Source: Capitulum mitella (Eukaryota > Arthropoda > Thecostraca > Pollicipedomorpha > Pollicipedidae). From it: a DNA stretch of 64,000 nt. The notes beneath the pieces are model-generated. The model was not told the origin of the DNA and ran no database searches. It saw only the letters and a list, made by a program, of their open reading frames with translations. Position 1 is the first letter of the stretch, and every line of letters starts with the position of its first letter. The position numbers and the translations under genes are program-made. Shown here piece after piece: positions 49,110 to 59,938 of the stretch. The stretch spans positions 20,482,266 to 20,546,265 of the forward strand of contig CP099852.1 in NCBI GenBank assembly GCA_030062745.1, given 5' to 3'.

Positions 49110-51590
49110 GGCGTGGGAGCAGGACAGACCAGAGGACCAATGGCACACAGCTTTCATTTTTTATCGCAAACTGGATAGCATTGCAATTTTTATGGGAAGT
49201 GATTCCTCAGTTATTTTAGTGGTTGAGTTATCTTTGTTTTATCTCTCCAGAAGCTTTCCTCCTAGCTCGGGAGCATGGCATCAAGAAAAGAATGTTTTGG
49301 CCCTTCTCAGCGAACCCCCGAAAGGTTTCACCGCCAGTGATCACGAACACCACAATGACCCTGAAATCATTTGAAAACGGAGAGCGGGCCCCGAGTCCTG
49401 TGAAACGAACGCTGGGTGAAGGAAACGGAAGATCCAGGAGTCCATGATCCTCTGCTCTCTGCCTTGCCGAACTTTTAGCATTCAGCCAATGACAACAAAT
49501 GGAAACTATTATCTCAAAATGTTATCTCTTTCCCTTCCCTACAAGTTTCCATGACTTCTAACACCTCTGGACAAGGGCAGATCCAGACCATGTGCTCAGT
49601 GTGGGAGGGAGGGGGTCGCAACCTCACCTCTCCGAAATGTTGATTTCCCCCCAGATTTCGTTTTTTCAGCACTTCTTAAAATGAACATTTATTAAGAAAC
49701 TGCTTCAAAAATGAACAAAACTTCACTTTTCCGTACAAAAAAAGCATCCAAAAAAGCATGTCCAAAAGACATGGTGGCTCCCCTTTTCTCACGAAAGGGG
49801 ACCATGGCCCGCCTGGATCCGCCTCTAAAATAAACTCCCAGTGAAGTCTGGTCTCCATCATGCAAGGACGACATATTAAAGGGGGTAAAAGACAGGCACG
49901 TAGAGAGGATTTTCCTCGGGGTGGGGGCCAATGTCGAATTTTATTACATGCCTCTGGCATATGAGGAAATTTACGGGAAAAAGCAGCAATTTTATTCATT
50001 TTGCCTCATGTTTCACGCACAAGAGGACATATCATGTTTCCTTTTGCAACATATGTATGATCACTATGACGTCTATCACTATCACTATCCCTGTGAAATC
50101 GCTATATATCCAGTGTGCCTCCTTATCCGAAAAATTGGGGGAACGCATGATTTTGCCCCTCCCCAAATTCTGACTGGGGCCCCCAGCTTTCGGAGGGGCC
50201 CTCCGAACTGGAGATAAAATAAACGCGTTAACGTACGTATTACTTAAATGCAGATTTCAAATGTGTCACGAAAGGTCCCTGGAACACCTGGAACTTATGT
50301 ACATACCTGGAAGAACTCTGGACCTGGGCACCGGATCAAGGCCCTTGATATATTCGGGACCCTTTGAAAGCCACGGGTCCCAACGCGACTTTATAACAGT
50401 CGCAAGGCCCCCTGATGCCCAGTGTCCCCGAATACATGAGGCCCCTGGGCCTGGCCGGCAACTCAGACTTTCGTATGGGCTCAGACGCACCGAGGGCCTT
50501 TGGTTGAGACCCTTCAGACATGTAGAAGGCATTTCTGAGAGGGCCAGGGGCCCTCGGTATGTCTGAGGGCCCTTTGAAATTCAGGGGCCCCAACGGACGC
50601 CTAACAGCCACAGGAGCGCCTGACTTTCAATGGGTTCCCAAACAAACATCTGTCGCGTCTGTGCTGGGCCCACGGTGGTCCGGAATATTTGCCATTCATA
50701 AAGGCAGCCGCCTGGGTCGCGTTCAGAAATTAATGTGGTGACTTACCAAACTGCATTGGTGCGTCAATACATCACTGATGAGCAAAGTCGATTTTTCGAT
50801 AAAAATAAAGAAATTCAACCCTGCGGCAAACTGCAGTGAAGAAACACATGGTAACCTTGCATGTGCTGTTCGTCAGTTTATGAACACAGCTCTCGTGGCA
50901 TACCTGCTCTGAATAGCTCTATTGAGGATAGCCATTAGCTTCAGTATTTTGATTGCTCAATAGATGTCAGTGCGTGACACTAAAATTTTCTTCACAAATT
51001 TGAATCTACTTTTTCTGCGTAGCTGAATAGCGAGAACTTTCGTCATTCTACATTGATGACGCTCAATTTTGATTTTGCCCTTCAAGGAATTAACGAGTCA
51101 GTCTTATCCACTACGCAAAGACATAACATCGCTTAACATCGTTGTTTCCCGTGTTGCCAGTTACGGAATATTGAAATCCTTCGCAATTTTGCGTACGCCA
51201 ATGCTGCAATTTCCGCTTGGCCCGGTTTCTCCACCGTCAGGGCGGTACGGTGGACGTGTGGAAGAGGTCGGCGAACTGGATCTTGGGTAATGATTTTGCG
51301 TCGCACATCATTGATATTCTAACTGAAAGTATTGGCGATAGGTGTTCAGTCTGAGGTGCGCTGCGTTGCTTCGTCGGAATGTGCCTTGAGATCATCAATT
51401 GGCAGTCTTGCCGTGGCTCCCCCGATTGGATGACCTCGTGCAGGTGAGAAATCTGTGCACTTGGTGCAGTAGTGACTGCGGAGTGTTTTCATGGTTTGGG
51501 CAGACATTTTGATTGTTTTTTTTCCTGTACGGTGTGATCGCTGTCAGGTTGGTCAGTACGGAGGCGGCTGCCCCGTGCCGTACGCATCTC
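49110..51590. other. Non-coding stretch with degenerate GGGCCC repeats
   Basis: Contains the small MITE above and a field of degenerate GGGCCC/AGGGGCCCT words at 50150-50620 resembling the 30.6-32.6 kb field. The long frames at 50261-50611 come from that composition. Confidence 0.5.
49572..49830 (+). mobile_element. Small hAT-like MITE
   Basis: Left end CAAGGGCAGATCCAG and right end CTGGATCCGCCTCT are imperfect inverted repeats about 255 bp apart. No clear 8-bp duplication. A related end GGGGCGGATCCAG lies alone at 52003. Confidence 0.45.
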
Positions 51591-51595
51591 GGTAT

Positions 51596-52124
51596 TGGTA
51601 ATGGTTGAGCAGGCCTCCCACTTCTCAACTAGAAATCCACGCATTTGTTTAGCCATATTGGTACCAAAAGATGTGCAATGAAAAAATGGCTCGAGGAATA
51701 GTAGGTGACACTATTAACGCCACTACTTCGCCAAAATAACCCTTAGAACTGACCATTTCCTCACCGTCTCCACAACTAGCACGAGTACTGACCACGGAGC
51801 ATCTCAGCGAGATGCTCAAGGTTTGGCAATTCAGACAAACAGACAGACAAGGTTTGGCAATTCAGAAGCAGTGTTGGAAACTTAGGTTGTTTTCCTGGTG
51901 TCGGAGTACAAATTCTCTTTTGGAATTTGCAATGTCATGTGTTTATGTGAGAAACATGGGCTAACTTGGTGCTTTACAGGCATACGTGGCCAGCAGGGGC
52001 GGATCCAGTGGCTGTGCTGGGGGGGACCACTTTCCTGGGTCTGCATGGCTGCTCATCTTTTGGTACCAGTATGGCAAGGCAACTACCTGGATTTCTGGTA
52101 TTGAGAAAAGTGGGAGGCCTGCTC
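51596..52124. mobile_element. Foldback-family fragment
   Basis: GGTAATGGTTGAGCAGG at 51598 begins a left-arm copy (to about 51830) of the 10.2 kb foldback. A short right-arm copy (TTTTGGTACCAGTATGGC to AGGCCTGCTCAACCA, about 52056-52124) faces it. Confidence 0.65.
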
Positions 52125-52630
52125 AACCAATATCTCGGTATTCTAGGCGCAGGTCTCCCACTTGTCATAACTCCAGAAATCCGCGTAGGTACCAAGCCAT
52201 ATTGTTACTAAAAGATGTGCAATTAAAAAATAGCGCAATCGCAGGCATTTAGTGCCTTGTCACCATCACAGTTTCTTCAAAATAATCTCGAAGTGATGCA
52301 GCCACCCACCCCTGTAGTGTCGTGCACGTGCCAGCCTCGTAGTAGGAATCGTAGATGAGACAACATGTAGGAAACTACAGCCTTTATTAAACGGCTAAGG
52401 CCACGCCATAACCACGCTACAGCTACCCGAACCTCACCAGCTCCAGTCCAAGGTTACCCGAATCCAACGTGCCGTGACTCGTAAGGGCAACTGGCGTCAC
52501 TAAACTACTGCAAGGAATCCTGACACAACAACCACCTCAACAAGCACGAGCTCGAAGCACGGAGTATCTCCACGAGAGAGATCAACACCAACTTTGAAGC
52601 GTTGACGCTTGTATTTATCAAAGCGTTCTT
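52125..52630 (+). mobile_element. Left foldback arm next to the parvovirus-like relic, with a ~205-bp insertion
   Basis: 52125-52318 and 52526-52630 are the inverse of the right-arm copy at 55800-56090; for example GGAGTATCTCCACGAGAGAG here against its complement there. Between them sits an unrelated insert beginning TGTAGTGTCG and ending near CCTGACACAACA. It has a TTTATTAA motif and could be a solo LTR by its TG...CA ends, but no clear target duplication was found. Confidence 0.65.
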
Positions 52631-52732
52631 GCGTTTATCAAAATCTCTTATTTTTGAAAGGGTTTATTGTGATATCTTGTTTTGCAAAGAAGTTGCAGGG
52701 CGTTAAACGTATGGACATTTCCCGGCTCCTCT

Positions 52733-52813
52733 GCGCGCGCGCGCGGGCCCGACTCAAAACTTTTGCCGGGCCTGGTGGGCCCTCCCACGAAGGGTGCCTT
52801 CGCGCGCGCGCGG
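52733..52813. other. GC-rich T-shaped hairpin (parvovirus-terminus-like)
   Basis: An outer stem can form between alternating GC runs 52733-52745 and 52801-52812. Inside it two small hairpins fit: GGCCCG (52746-52751) with CGGGCC (52767-52772), and GTGGG (52775-52779) with CCCAC (52784-52788). Position, size and shape recall parvovirus terminal hairpins, and it lies 54 bases upstream of the promoter of an NS1-like gene. The outer stem is only CpG alternation, so it could also be a simple repeat. Confidence 0.5.
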
Positions 52814-52865
52814 TAGGGGGTAGCTGCGTGGCGTGATCTGATTGGGTGGAACTTATGGTGCAGAG

Positions 52866-52902
52866 GATAAAAGAGGACGGATAATCGCGTAAGGTTCAGT
52901 CC
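52866..52902 (+). promoter_or_regulatory. TATA plus initiator core promoter of the NS1-like gene
   Basis: ATAAAAG at 52867-52873 lies 31 bases before the A of TTCAGTC (A at 52898), matching the arthropod initiator TCAGT with canonical TATA spacing. It lies directly upstream of the intron and open frames of the NS1-like relic. Confidence 0.6.
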
Positions 52903-52970
52903 TGTTTCGATGCCATCGTGTTTCTGATGCAGTTGGTGGTGCTCAACGTGACTTCAACCGCGGAATGCAG

Positions 52971-53063
52971 GTAAGTGATATGATGAGCTGGACAGATTTT
53001 TGCTTGTTTCGTACTGACGGTCGATGACAACCAATATTTGACACCTCATCCTATCACTTACAG
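52971..53063 (+). other. Predicted 93-bp intron in the NS1-like transcript
   Basis: A consensus donor (CAG then GTAAGT at 52971) and an acceptor (ACTTACAG ending 53063) bracket 93 bases about 73 nt downstream of the predicted transcription start. An ATG lies just before the donor. Splicing near the 5' end is usual for parvovirus early transcripts; here it is predicted, not shown. Confidence 0.5.
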
Positions 53064-55262
53064 AATGCAGACAGTCCTGACGCAGTACCCAGTACGTCCG
53101 ACCTCGCCGGTTCTGCATCCAACCGGGGGCCACCAACTGCACCAGAGATCATGCATCTTTCGTCTGATACATCCGACGAGAGAGAGCCTGTTCGCCAAAG
53201 TGAAACAATGGACTCAGGTAACGACCGACATGCAACCCGACTTGATGACAGCGAAGAATCCCTCCGTGAAGATGGCCAAGGTGACCGAGAATACGCGAAA
53301 TATCTCATGGAATGTTACACTGACGAACGTGACAAACTTCGCGTGGCGGAAATCCTTTGCGACTTTCTTGACGGGGATCCCGGGAACAGCAGGATACCGC
53401 TGATGGGGATCCTATGGTACGGGGGAGTTCTCAAGGAAGAGACGTACCTACCCATGAAGGCCCAGGACATACAGACTCTGCTGCTGGGGAACTTCCAGTC
53501 CCGACGGAAGCTCCGGATAGCCCCCCATCGTCATCCATCGGAGACGTAGCCGTTCAGCGAGCCCTGTTGGAGGTGGAGATCCCCCTCCCGCCAAGAGACC
53601 AAACATCCCCAGTGCCACCGCCACCTCCACCCAGTCCTCCATCCCAGCCGCTCAACCTGAGCAGGACAGAGGCCGACCATCACAGGTCTCCAAACGGCGC
53701 AGAGTATCCTCGACTTATACAACGACGCAGAGACAGAGAGTCAGAGACAGAGAGACAGAGAGTCAGACACAGAGTCAACGGCCCCGAACCAAATCTCGCA
53801 ACCTTCGTCCTCCCGGGAGACCACCGTGAGGCCATCCGCAAAACAAAAACCCGCTGGGCAGGCATCGCCACCTGGCACCCAGACACCGGACTCATTCGCA
53901 CAGATCTTCCAACAACAAGCGTTGACGGCGGAGGAGCAGGCGGAGCTCGATCAGATAATCAGAGACCTGGAACAGGACATACCCACTTCACATTCCCACA
54001 TCCAGGACCCAACAAACGCCGAGTCATCCAAACCATCATCTCCGCCCTTGGACTCAGTGAGCGAGAGTTGCTACAGGCAACGCTTACTTTTCAAACTATC
54101 CGCCATGCTGCCAGATGGCTGGTCTACCTGTGCCGTTTTGGGCTCCACAACACCTCTTTTTGTAGTATCGGTCACTCCGCAATAAAGTGGATTAAGAGCC
54201 TGATGCAGAAATTGCAGGAGTTACTCATGCCCGTCCTGCACGGTCATTAAGACAACGTGGATGGCACACCAGCACCACTGTTCACCGGCGGTACCTGCAC
54301 TCCAAACGAAAACGACGCAACCACCCGTGCAGCAGAGACAGCGAGGAACACTAGGCGTTCAGCTGCAGAAGACCGTGTATCAACAAAACGGCAGCACCAC
54401 GAGACAGAGGTCGACTACATCACCAATCTGGTGAGGAAGTATAAGTGCAAAACCACAGGAAGTTTCATGCACTCGATCACAGAGACAGAGTTCAACGAAC
54501 GCTATCAATTCACCCCCAACTTCAAGGACCGTGTACGAACCGTTATACAGTTCGAACACGCTCAAGAAGTAAAACGCCTCAAGAGCAAACGTTTCTGGTC
54601 CATCTACCAGGACTTTTACGGAGAATTTGACATTGCACGCACTGAGACAGAGGGCTACAAGTGGCTGAAACACTTGTTTGACGTCAACCGCATCGAACTG
54701 TCTTGCTTTTTGGCCTGGGTGGAAACCATCGCTGACCGTAAACTCAACAAGACAAATACTCTGTTGATATACGGACCCACCACGACAGGCAAAACTAGTC
54801 ACGACATCGCTGCTCGAATTACATCAGCCCACCCGCATGATTAGCATCAACAACAACAGTCCTTTTTATCTATCACAACTTCTCCAAGCACCGTTGGCTC
54901 TGATAGAAGAGCTGACGGTGTCGGAGATCAATAAGGACGACATGAAGAAGCTGCTTGGTGGCGAAATAATGCATGTCAACGTCAAGTATGAAACCAATGG
55001 CGAACTCCTGTATAGAACGCCAGTTTTCGCCACCACAAACCCGGTGCTCGGTTCGTTCTTACATGAGGCGGACCGCCAAGCTTTACAGAGTCGGACGAAA
55101 ACCTTTGTTTTCACGAGAGAAATCAGATCCACAGGCGACCGACAGCACACCGCCGGGACACTTCGGAAGCCTACCACCCACATCGACGCTAGTGTGTGGT
55201 GGGAGGCGTATCACCGAAACATCGAAGATATAAATAGCCACATGGAGGCTATTACAGGTTAG
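53064..55262 (+). pseudogene. Endogenous parvovirus (densovirus-like) NS1 replication protein, broken
   Basis: NS1 is the parvovirus replication initiator, with an N-terminal HUH nicking domain and a C-terminal SF3 helicase. The helicase is clear: Walker A GPTTTGKT (about 54770-54795), then after a frame change ISINNN, a Walker B-like LALIEEL, and FATTNPVLGS at the motif C position. Upstream, HTHFTF near 53970 could be the HUH metal-binding motif, but this is uncertain. Breaks seen: frame changes within 53.5-54.0 kb, a stop at 54248-54250 in the helicase-linked frame, and a frameshift with stop at about 54835-54844 between Walker A and B. The N-terminal frame (53064-53549) is acidic; overlapping frames may be remnants of an NS2-like gene. 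No capsid frame follows, and after 55262 the sequence is repeat DNA. It is an integrated relic and cannot encode an intact protein as given. Confidence 0.85.
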
Positions 55263-55274
55263 TCGTGCTCTAGC

Positions 55275-57005
55275 TCTCGAGGTGCATTTGACCCGACGTA
55301 GGTCAGACACCTTACTTGACTGAGGTCAGAAATTTTGTACAAGGTGTAAAAACGATCAGGCAAAAAATACACAGTCTCGTGGCGCTGCGTTTGTTCGTTC
55401 TCTCGCAGTCTCTGAAAAACTTCGGGGGGGGGCGGTCAACCGCCTCCCCCCAGTCGGAGCGGGTTAACACCGCGGCCCTGTTTATCTCGGGAATCAACCG
55501 CTTGATTCGGCTCATTCAGACAGCAATAGACAGCCCCTTACTTGTCCTTGTCCCGTCCCCATCCCCTTGCTTTCACTTGCTAAGCCCTTTTCACCATTCT
55601 GTCCTAATATCTTTCCATGCCCGTTCCGTTTGTCCTCATCTCTCCCTTACCTCATTCAGGTCCTCCATATCTTTGCATTGTCCCAGTTTCTCTTGTCTGT
55701 CCCTGTTCCATTCCAGGCAGTCATGTCTGTCCATGTTCAGTCCCAGTCTACCTCCGTCCCGTTTCAATACTGTCTCAGCTTATTTCGAGTTTCGAGACGG
55801 CGGCGTTTGATAGGTTTTTCAGTGGCGTAATATTTCACGGCACGTTTGTCAATCGTCAGCGCTTAAAAGTTGGTGTTAATCTGTCTCGTGGAGATGCTCC
55901 GTGCCTCGAGCTTTTGCTAGCTGTTGAGGCGGGTTGTGGCTGAATCACTTCGGGATTATTTTGAGGAAGCTGTGGTGGTGACAAGGCACTAAATGCCTGC
56001 GATTGGGCTACTTTTTAATTGCGCATCTTTTGGTACCAGTATGGCTTGGTAACTACGCGAATTTGTAAAGTTTTGACAAGTGCGAGGCCTGCGCGTAGAA
56101 TACCCGCATATCCGCCAGATCCGCTGTTCATGGTTTAGTTAACTGGTAAACGAGGGTATACTCCCACCTTTCACTGTATGAAGCATTTCGGTTATGTAGG
56201 AATGAACGTGCGGTCTATCCGTCTGTGTCTGAGGGGACCGAATGATTTGGGTCAAATTTGGCGTCACTTCTGGGAGGCGCGTCGCCCGGTATGGCGCCGC
56301 TGCTGACCGTCGGGACAATACGGTAGGGCCGGTGACAGCTGTGCCGGGCACTGAGACGTCTCAGTTTTCTGATGGCGCCTGATTTAATGTCTCGGCACCG
56401 GCTCGGTGACGGATTTTGCACCAGGAAAGCTCAGCTTACAGGGCGCCTTTTGGCGTGTTAAGACGCGTCCGGCGGTGGTCGTGGCTAAACGCGTCCGAAC
56501 GCGAGCGCGTTCAGACACGCTCAGGAGCGTTTACCGGCGTTTTGCTGCGTTTCCTTACGTCGTCTGTCCTAACTGTGTACGTCACTGCCCTGGTCTGGGC
56601 CATGACAAATCTTGCAATGTGGATTGAGCTCTTGTACGGTAAATTTCAAACACGATCGGCTTCAAGGGGGAGGGAGACGGGAGTTCATTGAGAACTCTTT
56701 GTACGAAAGCTGAATATTTCAAATTTGACTTGCTTAAATGTTTCCGATCTGCTGATTGCCGATCTATCCCACTCTATGGGCCAACGCAAAGTGTAGGCCG
56801 ATTTTGAACTTCCGTTCGTGGTATTAATCCGCCTCCGACGGGACTGGGGGGGGGGGTGGTTTTTCCAAGATTTCGAGAGAACGAACAAACGCAGCGCCAC
56901 ACCACTGTATGTACCTTTTGCTTGATCATTTTTATACCTTGTGTCAAAACTTTGACCTCAAGTCAAGTCAGGTGTCTGACCTAGGTCAGGTGAAGTGGAC
57001 CTATG
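55275..57005. mobile_element. Repeat with ~200-bp inverted ends, including a right foldback arm
   Basis: 55280-55500 and 56830-57005 are inverted copies of each other, sharing AGGTCAGACACC, then GGCGCTGCGTTTGTTCGTTC and a G or C run. Between them, 55530-56090 is a diverged right-arm copy of the 10-11.8 kb foldback family. Both open frames across the inverted ends start ALRLFVLS, showing the mirror relation. No gene content. Confidence 0.7.
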
Positions 57006-57790
57006 TCAAAAAAAATTGGCGCTCTGTGACTTTTTCGGGAAACATGGTATCAGAATAAAACTTTCCGGGATTAGAGATCTTGATACATGCGACAAATTTG
57101 CCATGCGAGGTTTTTCGGAGTTATCCATGCCATTGACGTAAGGTTTTTGACGATTGACCATCCTCAAGACATGTCGTTTTTTTGGATATTAATGGATCTT
57201 TTGTAACATTTTTTAGTGAGGGATGATGCAGACATCCTGTTACCATGAACGGGCAAAGTATCAATGGCTACCAACCAATGACCTGAAAAGACAAAAAACT
57301 GAGCCAAAATGCACCGCCGTCAAAATCGGCACTGAATTACTAAAAACAGGTAGAAAATGGTAAGACTGGCTCGCATAGATGTGAGGGGTACCAAAAGGTG
57401 CAGAAAGTTGTAAGAATTGCATATTTTGAAAGTAAACGGATTTTCGGAATTAAAGCTCCGCCAGTTTTATAGATTGACAATGGCTGATTTTTTCCCAAAT
57501 GTAAGCACGAGGAACGATCATTAGTACCACTAGGATGAACAGATATCACATAGAAAGGCTTATGTTGCGAATATATTCAAGCGCTGAAGTAAAGTAAACG
57601 CAATTTTTGGTTACTATAGACTGTTATCTTTTTGTCTTCCTTTCTTAGCAAGGAGTGCCACGATGTGTATTTTTCCCTTTGGTTTTCAACTTTGATATCC
57701 CCGGGAGGTAACGTAACGTGATTTACGTCGTGGTGAATTGGGGCGGGAGCACTCCTGGCCACCTGATAATGGGTGGTAGATAGAAAAAGA
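57006..57790. other. Non-coding stretch
   Basis: No supported gene; AT-rich. Confidence 0.5.
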
Positions 57791-57794
57791 GGAA

Positions 57795-58170
57795 ATGGAC
57801 ATTCTTCCTCAGGTACCGAGACTCACTAAAGGAAAGCGTGTGAGCGTGGAAGCAAAACATCGTATAGTTGAGTTCTGTGAGTCAGGTACGGTAAGCAGAA
57901 TGTGCCCCTGAGTGAAAGACTATGTTGTGAAAAATGCAGACGGCGGCAAGGAGAAACAGTAGAAATCTCGAATATTGGGCGATCTCCGAGAAGTTTATCG
58001 GTTGTACAGGGACACCTGTGAGGATTCATTGATAGGGTTTTCCTCGATAGGATTTTCCTCATCTGTTGTCATTCGACTAAAGCACTGCTCGCTGAAAGCA
58101 GCGGTGTCCACAGTGTATGTGCGTGGACATTCGGGCATATCGTCAGGAAAAATTTCTTGGCGAGAATGAT
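57795..58170 (+). pseudogene. Fragment of an uncharacterised mobile-element-associated protein
   Basis: Across several frames the plus strand reads VEAKHRIVEFCESG, SRMCP, VKDYVVKNADGGKEKQ, ILGDLREVYRLYRD, GFSS and SVIRLKHCSLKAA. From memory this order (a basic linker, then LKExYxLF, then GFSxFxxLRP) resembles a protein family repeated in arthropod genomes, whose function I do not know. It has frameshifts and a short tandem duplication of GGGTTTTCCTCGATAGGATT-like sequence near 58037-58060. Confidence 0.4.
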
Positions 58171-58448
58171 CAGAACTGGCGCAAGTTGCCAAAAATGAAG
58201 GAAATGTTGAGAAATCCCCTAGAAAACAGCGTTTACTGGTGCTGCCAGGCCAGGATGAGAACTAAGAATTGCATTTTTTGTTTGTGAAAAGCTAGTCATT
58301 GGGATTGCTAGTCTGATGAATAATTGTACGTACAAAATGTGTCCAGTTTTGCTTAAGATCAACATCCTTGTCGTGGTCGATTTGCGGAACTGCCTGATGA
58401 CAGGAATGTATATTTGTTTTACGCTTTTTGGAAGGGCATTGTGTGGTA

Positions 58449-58605
58449 GCGAACGGCGGAAGATTATTATGACATGTCCTTTTATGGCCAATCAGGGTCG
58501 TGCCAGTCATGAATGGGTACAAAAGGCGTTGTGTCCATCCATTGTGGCACGACGCGCTATTAGTCATGAAAGGGCATGTCGTAAGAATCTTCTTTTGCCG
58601 TTAGC
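58449..58605. repeat. Imperfect inverted repeat (~57-bp arms)
   Basis: 58449-58505 and 58545-58605 are imperfect inverse copies (GCGAACGGCGGAAGATT... against its complement) around a 39-bp centre. It may be a small foldback or two colliding repeat ends. Confidence 0.6.
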
Positions 58606-59020
58606 TTATAAACATTTCCTTTAGAAAAACGTGAAACAAACATGCCCTGTGAATAGCAGACAGTGTCGCAGAAACGTTCTCATATATTGTTACAAGCGAC
58701 TGTATTATTCGCTTATACTAGCTTACTTACCGTTTTTCGATGGAACGAGCTGTCGTCGTAAAATCATTCGTTAATCGAAAAAGCAGGGCCATCAAGACGC
58801 CCATGTATTAACGTTTCGAAAAGTTCATTTTTCTTCGGAATACAGACAGTGGTCGCGGTACTACATTTTGTGTTTTAACAATACGTACAAGGTCATGCAT
58901 ATGAAATATAAGTGCTTTCATTCTTGGCATTTCCCAACAGTGAAAATTCAGTGCATTTTCACCAGCAGGCTGGTCTAAAGTCAAAGCTGTTTCTGGATTG
59001 CATGTCACGATGATTCCAAA

Positions 59021-59066
59021 GTCCCAGTGTCACGCGCGACAAGATTGTCGCGCGTGACACTGGGAC
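59021..59066. repeat. Perfect 22-bp-arm palindrome
   Basis: GTCCCAGTGTCACGCGCGAC-AA (59021-59042), a two-base centre GA, then the exact inverse to 59066. No mismatch in 22 pairs. It lies downstream of the Penelope-like GIY-YIG fragment read on the minus strand. Confidence 0.95.
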
Positions 59067-59129
59067 ACAGTACGTTGACTGTGAGACGTGACACTGTACG
59101 TTCAGTGTCGGTTTGCATTTTTGTGTAAA

Positions 59130-59910
59130 CAGGGCCTCATGTAGGTAAAGACGTCTGTGGTCACTAACCGTCATGAGTATCGTCGGGCTGTCAGCCAGTG
59201 TCTGTCTTGTCAAGAGTCGTCACGCATCTGTCGTGAGTGCTGGGCAGGGGCACTATCACGAAAGTGCATGATAAGTCGTCTAGGCAGAGAAGTCGTTGTA
59301 GCACCACTGTAGTGCGATTTACGAAGCCTGCAGTCTTCCTGTGGGCATTTGTATTGGCTCACCATATTGGTGTTTTTCAAAGTGCTGTGTCTTTTAATCT
59401 CATTCTTTGTCGTGACAGGATTTTGGGTCGTTTTGTTGCGGTGAAAAATGATGAGCTTAAGTTCGACGTTTCTTGTCCTAGGGGTCACGTGTCTGCGTAT
59501 TGTCTTTTATCGCGTTTCGTCCGTTTTGTAAGCTGGTGTCATCTGATTTGCGCAGAAGTTTGATTACATTCTTGTTTTCCGTGTTAGTATGTAACGTGTT
59601 ATGCATCACGTTGTCCATGTATACTCTGACTGCGCTGTCAAAAGTCGCGTTTGCGTAGCCGTTGTTCACTCAGGTCTGTTTTAGTGTGTCATTCAAGCGA
59701 TAGCCGGTCGGAGCAGTTACGGAAAGCACGCCTGATGAAGGCGTTAACGACGCTGACAGTGGTTACATCAAGAAAAGGAATCACATTGCCCTGACATACT
59801 TCACACATGAACTTTAAACATGATGCTTTTTCGAAGTCAGCTTGAAGCGTCTTTAAGTGATTTACGTCGCAAACGTAAACATAAATGTTATCAACGTAAC
59901 GCATTACATG
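59130..59910 (-). pseudogene. Penelope-like element fragment (RT C-part plus GIY-YIG)
   Basis: Minus strand 59904-59689 reads MRYVDNIYVYVCDV (Y-V-D-[D/N] of the RT active site), LQADFEKASCLKFM and VIPFLDV, the usual Penelope order. 59669-59478 is a linker with NNGYANATFD. 59488-59210 reads YKCPQEDCRLRKSHYSGATT then TSLPRRLIMHF, the GIY-YIG endonuclease form of Penelope elements (Y-x-C-P...Y-I-G-x-T-T...L-x-R-R-L). Frames are broken between pieces and D is replaced by N at the RT active site. Confidence 0.8.
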
Positions 59911-59938
59911 TCAGGTTTGTCAGCTTTAGTGCCGCAGA

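Noticed and set aside
53054..53308. Minus-strand and other frames overlapping the viral relic
   Set aside because: Shadow frames; the motif-bearing frames and the promoter are on the plus strand.
56685..56900. Minus-strand frame similar to the plus-strand frame at 55316-55500
   Set aside because: Similarity reflects the inverted ends of one repeat, not a protein family.
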